This document shows, piece after piece, positions 61,380 through 64,000 of a DNA stretch of 64,000 nucleotides. Source of the DNA: Pseudomonadota bacterium (GTDB taxonomy: Bacteria; Desulfobacterota; Desulfobulbia; Desulfobulbales; JAGXFP01); contig JAHJIQ010000030.1 of NCBI GenBank assembly GCA_018823285.1, forward strand, positions 1-64,000. The letters run 5' to 3'. A program made the position numbers and the translations under genes. Position 1 is the stretch's first letter, and the number at the start of each line of letters is the position of its first letter. The notes under the pieces are model-generated. The model made no database searches. It had not been told where the DNA came from and worked only from the letters and a program-made list of their open reading frames with translations.

Positions 61380-63206
61380 ATGCCGATGGATCAAAAATTG
61401 AATTTTAATGCTCTCGACCGTTATTTTGGAAGTCTTATTTCCAGGCTTGCGGATAAAACAGACCCCGAAATCCGAACGGCTGCTGAGCTGGTCAGTCTGG
61501 CAACCCGGGAAGGTCATGGTTGTATAGATCTCCGGGAATGGGCCGGACAGCAAATCAGGGGGGCTGGAGGAGTGGATGTTTGCCTCCCTGATTTCGACGT
61601 TTGGCACGAGAAAATTGCCAATTCGGTCGTTGCCGGAAGCGGCACGGAACTCGTAACCCCGCTGGTGCTTGAGAATGAGCGGCTTTATCTCAGACGATAT
61701 TGGGAATACGAAGAGGAGATTGTCTCGTTTCTTCTGCAGAGAGGGTCTAGAGGTGATTTTGGAGATGGTGACGGCGCACCGCATGAAATCCTGAATCGTC
61801 TTTTCCCGGACGAAGGGGGTGAGTTCAGATGGCATCGACTGGCAGCTCTCTCCGCGCTGAGAAGATCTGTAACGTGCATAATCGGTGGTCCCGGCACCGG
61901 GAAGACAACGGCTGTCGCCGGGATCATGGCACTCCTGGTTGAGTGTTCAGGGGATTGCGGCATGAGGATAGCGCTGACTGCGCCAACCGGTAAAGCGGTT
62001 ATGAGGCTTCAGGAGTCAATTGCCAAATCTCTCAGTCTGCTCGACAGTCCGAGTCATTTTCGATCCCGGATCCCGGTCAGGGCGACCACAATCCACCGGC
62101 TGCTGGGAGTGATCAGAGATGCCCCGAATTTCAGATATCATGGTGATAACCGATTGCCCTATGACCTGGTAGTGGTCGATGAAGCGTCAATGGTCGATTT
62201 ACCTCTGATGGCGAAACTGGTCCGTGCCCTTCCGGAGCAATGCAGGCTTGTTCTCCTGGGTGACCGGGATCAGTTGTCTTCTGTTGAGCCGGGAGCGGTT
62301 TTTGGTGATATCTGCTGCCGCTCGATGATGAACTGTTTTTCAAGGAGCTTTATTTCGGAGGCCACGATTCTGGCAAAAACTGATGATCTTGATCTTTCGG
62401 GACAGGAAAAAGGCGGTCTTGCCGATTCTCTGGTGGGGCTCCGGAGAGGATTTCGATTTGCGGCGGAGAGTGGTGTCGGCAGGTTGGCCAGAGCGGTAAA
62501 TGTTGGGAACGGTGATGAAGTGTTGCGGCTGGCACATGACGAAGAGTGTCCCGAGATTATCTGGCGCGAGTGTACGAACCCCGACCAGATTGAATCGTTG
62601 CTGCGAGAAATTCTTCGGGAAATCTGGTGGAATACTTCGGAACAGTCTCTCCCCGGAGAACTCCTGGCATCTCTGGGGAAGTTCCAGATTTTATGCGCCT
62701 TGCGAAACGGCCCGTTTGGTGTCGCCGGGATTAACGCTTTTGTCAGGAAGAGCGTTGTGGGAAATCTGACCCTTTCCGGGAAGATGAACTATCATCAGGC
62801 GCAGCCGATAATGGTCAGCAGAAATGATTATCAGCTCGAGCTGTTTAACGGCGATACCGGAGTGGTGGCGCGAGACCCCGGGCACCATGAACACTTGAGA
62901 GCTTTCTTCCGGGCATCAGAGGGAGTAAGGTCGGTCAGTTTGCTGAGTCTTCCACCGCACGAAAGTTGTTACGCAATGACCGTTCACAAGAGTCAGGGGT
63001 CCGAGTTCGATCGGGTGATTCTGGTTATGCCTGACAAGAAGTCTCCTGTTTTGACCAGGGAGCTGGTTTATACAGCGGTCAGCAGGGCCAGGGAAAAGAT
63101 TGAAATCTGGGGGAGTGAAGATGTCCTGAGGGTGGCTCTTGACGCTGTTACATCCCGGAGGGGGGGATTGCAGGAGAAACTGTGGGGGGATGATTGCGCT
63201 CGATAA
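61380..63206 (+). CDS. recD: Exodeoxyribonuclease V alpha subunit RecD
   Basis: This 608-residue superfamily 1B helicase has Walker A IIGGPGTGKTTAVAG (about residues 165-179), LTAPTGKAVMRLQES, TIHRLLGV, motif II VVVDEASMVDLPLM, LLGDRDQLSSVEPG and C-terminal YAMTVHKSQGSEFDRVI and YTAVSRAREK. It is the fast 5'-3' motor of RecBCD. It is separated from recC-recB by about 11 kb with the polarity cluster between. An alternative start is Met 61386. Confidence 0.94.
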   Translation: MPMDQKLNFNALDRYFGSLISRLADKTDPEIRTAAELVSLATREGHGCIDLREWAGQQIRGAGGVDVCLPDFDVWHEKIANSVVAGSGTELVTPLVLENERLYLRRYWEYEEEIVSFLLQRGSRGDFGDGDGAPHEILNRLFPDEGGEFRWHRLAALSALRRSVTCIIGGPGTGKTTAVAGIMALLVECSGDCGMRIALTAPTGKAVMRLQESIAKSLSLLDSPSHFRSRIPVRATTIHRLLGVIRDAPNFRYHGDNRLPYDLVVVDEASMVDLPLMAKLVRALPEQCRLVLLGDRDQLSSVEPGAVFGDICCRSMMNCFSRSFISEATILAKTDDLDLSGQEKGGLADSLVGLRRGFRFAAESGVGRLARAVNVGNGDEVLRLAHDEECPEIIWRECTNPDQIESLLREILREIWWNTSEQSLPGELLASLGKFQILCALRNGPFGVAGINAFVRKSVVGNLTLSGKMNYHQAQPIMVSRNDYQLELFNGDTGVVARDPGHHEHLRAFFRASEGVRSVSLLSLPPHESCYAMTVHKSQGSEFDRVILVMPDKKSPVLTRELVYTAVSRAREKIEIWGSEDVLRVALDAVTSRRGGLQEKLWGDDCAR

Positions 63207-63383
63207 ATGGATATTATTTTACTCTTGCCTGTGATGGGTAAATGTGATAATTTCCGCCGTTGATCATTTCGTCAATTTAAGAAGATAAGTGCTGCCGACG
63301 TTCATCCCTCCCATACTATTTTGTAGAAAATACTATCGGACATTCCGGCCTGGTGGTGCGATAATTTTATTAGAGGTGTTCCT

Positions 63384-64000
63384 TTGAAAAAGAAAATACT
63401 TGTGGCAAACCGGGGCGAAATTGCCATCCGCATAATCCGTGCAATTCAGGAGTTAGGGCATACTGCAGTCGCGGTATACGAAACGCCTGACAATAATGCC
63501 CTCCATATAAGAATAGCCGATGAAGCGGTCTGGCTTGGGAATGGGCCACGGTGTGATTATCTGAGTATTGAGAAAATTATCAAGGCCTGCAAAAAGGCCC
63601 GGGTCGATGCGGTTCATCCCGGCTATGGATTTCTTGCTGAAAATGCAGGATTCGCCAGAGCCTGTGAGGAGAACGGGATTATTTTCATTGGTCCATCCTC
63701 CGAAGTGATCAGTAAACTCGGCAATAAAGTTGAAGCCCGCCGGATTATGGCTGAAGCAAACATCCCGATGGTTCCCGGTACCCAGAACCTTAAGCCCGGC
63801 GCCGAGGGTGTGGAAGAAGCGGTGGCTTTCGGTGCCAAGTACGGATATCCGGTAATGTTGAAGGCCACGGCTGGTGGCGGTGGCAGGGGGATTCGCCGGG
63901 TCGAGAATGAAGCCCAGCTTCGTGAAGAAGTGAAGATTGCACGGTCGGAGGCCAAAGCGGCGTTCAACGACGATTCCGTTTATATGGAAAAGGTGGTTGT
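63384..64000 (+). CDS. Biotin carboxylase (N-terminal part, cut by window end)
   Basis: The frame is open to the window end. It begins with TTG 63384 (GAGGTG 5 bp upstream) and reads KKKILVANRGEIAIRIIRAI, ARVDAVHPGYGFLAENAGFA, IFIGPSSEVI and LKATAGGGGRGIRRVENE, the N-terminal and ATP-grasp parts of biotin carboxylase. It carboxylates biotin with ATP and bicarbonate. It may be an acetyl-CoA carboxylase subunit or the front of pyruvate carboxylase; the visible part cannot decide. Confidence 0.92.
   Translation, partial: MKKKILVANRGEIAIRIIRAIQELGHTAVAVYETPDNNALHIRIADEAVWLGNGPRCDYLSIEKIIKACKKARVDAVHPGYGFLAENAGFARACEENGIIFIGPSSEVISKLGNKVEARRIMAEANIPMVPGTQNLKPGAEGVEEAVAFGAKYGYPVMLKATAGGGGRGIRRVENEAQLREEVKIARSEAKAAFNDDSVYMEKVV

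Noticed and set aside
1..64000. tRNA, rRNA or replication origin
   Set aside because: No cloverleaf, conserved rRNA sequence or DnaA-box cluster was recognised by eye; a covariance scan could still reveal a small RNA.

Overview
The window reads as a chromosomal segment of a Gram-negative anaerobe, most likely a Desulfobacterota (Desulfobulbales-like) bacterium. This is inferred from the gene content: LptF/LptG, a complete RecBCD set, a liv branched-chain amino-acid transporter, a RACo-type ASKHA protein, a two-CW cysteine-rich protein, a CxxCH sensor of the DUF3365 type, and MglA/Roadblock polarity genes beside a PilB-like ATPase. No rRNA or tRNA was seen, so the assignment rests on protein families only.

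Layout. 1-6000: repeats, an uncharacterised operon (small unknown protein, BtrH_N-type protein, B12-binding radical SAM enzyme), a cyclophilin and a YgiQ radical SAM protein. 6000-7600: a four-helix-bundle gene embedded in 8-bp tandem repeats, an unknown acidic protein and a 27-codon remnant of a Cas3 HD domain. 7600-13180: an AT-richer accessory island of seven single-gene units, all on the + strand (unknown, PIN-like, HEPN-like, membrane, GNAT, unknown, DUF2703), separated by attC-like imperfect palindromes. No integrase is present, so this may be an integron cassette array without its integrase. The last gene is broken by a 74-bp insertion. 13500-20280: CheY-like regulator, TauE/SafE permease, PAS-GGDEF cyclase, a BadF-type ATPase operon, lptG/lptF and crcB. 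20680-32035: RACo-like protein, an operon of a DHH phosphoesterase and two GlgC-like proteins, then livK and livHMGF split by a small insertion region. 32000-33600: truncated vapC and a REP-associated transposase with inverted ends. 33600-39000: trpA/trpB and a cNMP-PAS sensor coupled to a GalT/HIT-like protein. 39100-49950: SNF2 helicase and recC-recB. 49990-53090: histidine kinase, haem-binding sensor and TPR-OmpA protein. 53420-61035: Roadblock/MglA/PilB-like/REC-PATAN polarity cluster. 61380-63206: recD. The right edge cuts a biotin carboxylase gene.

The most unusual features are: (i) a dispersed ~50-80 bp palindromic repeat present at five loci, one copy of which lies in frame near the 5' end of trpB and adds about 26 codons; (ii) the cassette-like island with hairpins carrying a bulged base; (iii) the 74-bp frame-breaking insertion in a DUF2703 gene; (iv) 8-bp tandem arrays on both sides of a four-helix-bundle gene; and (v) the MglA/Roadblock/PilB-like cluster with two largely uncharacterised partners.
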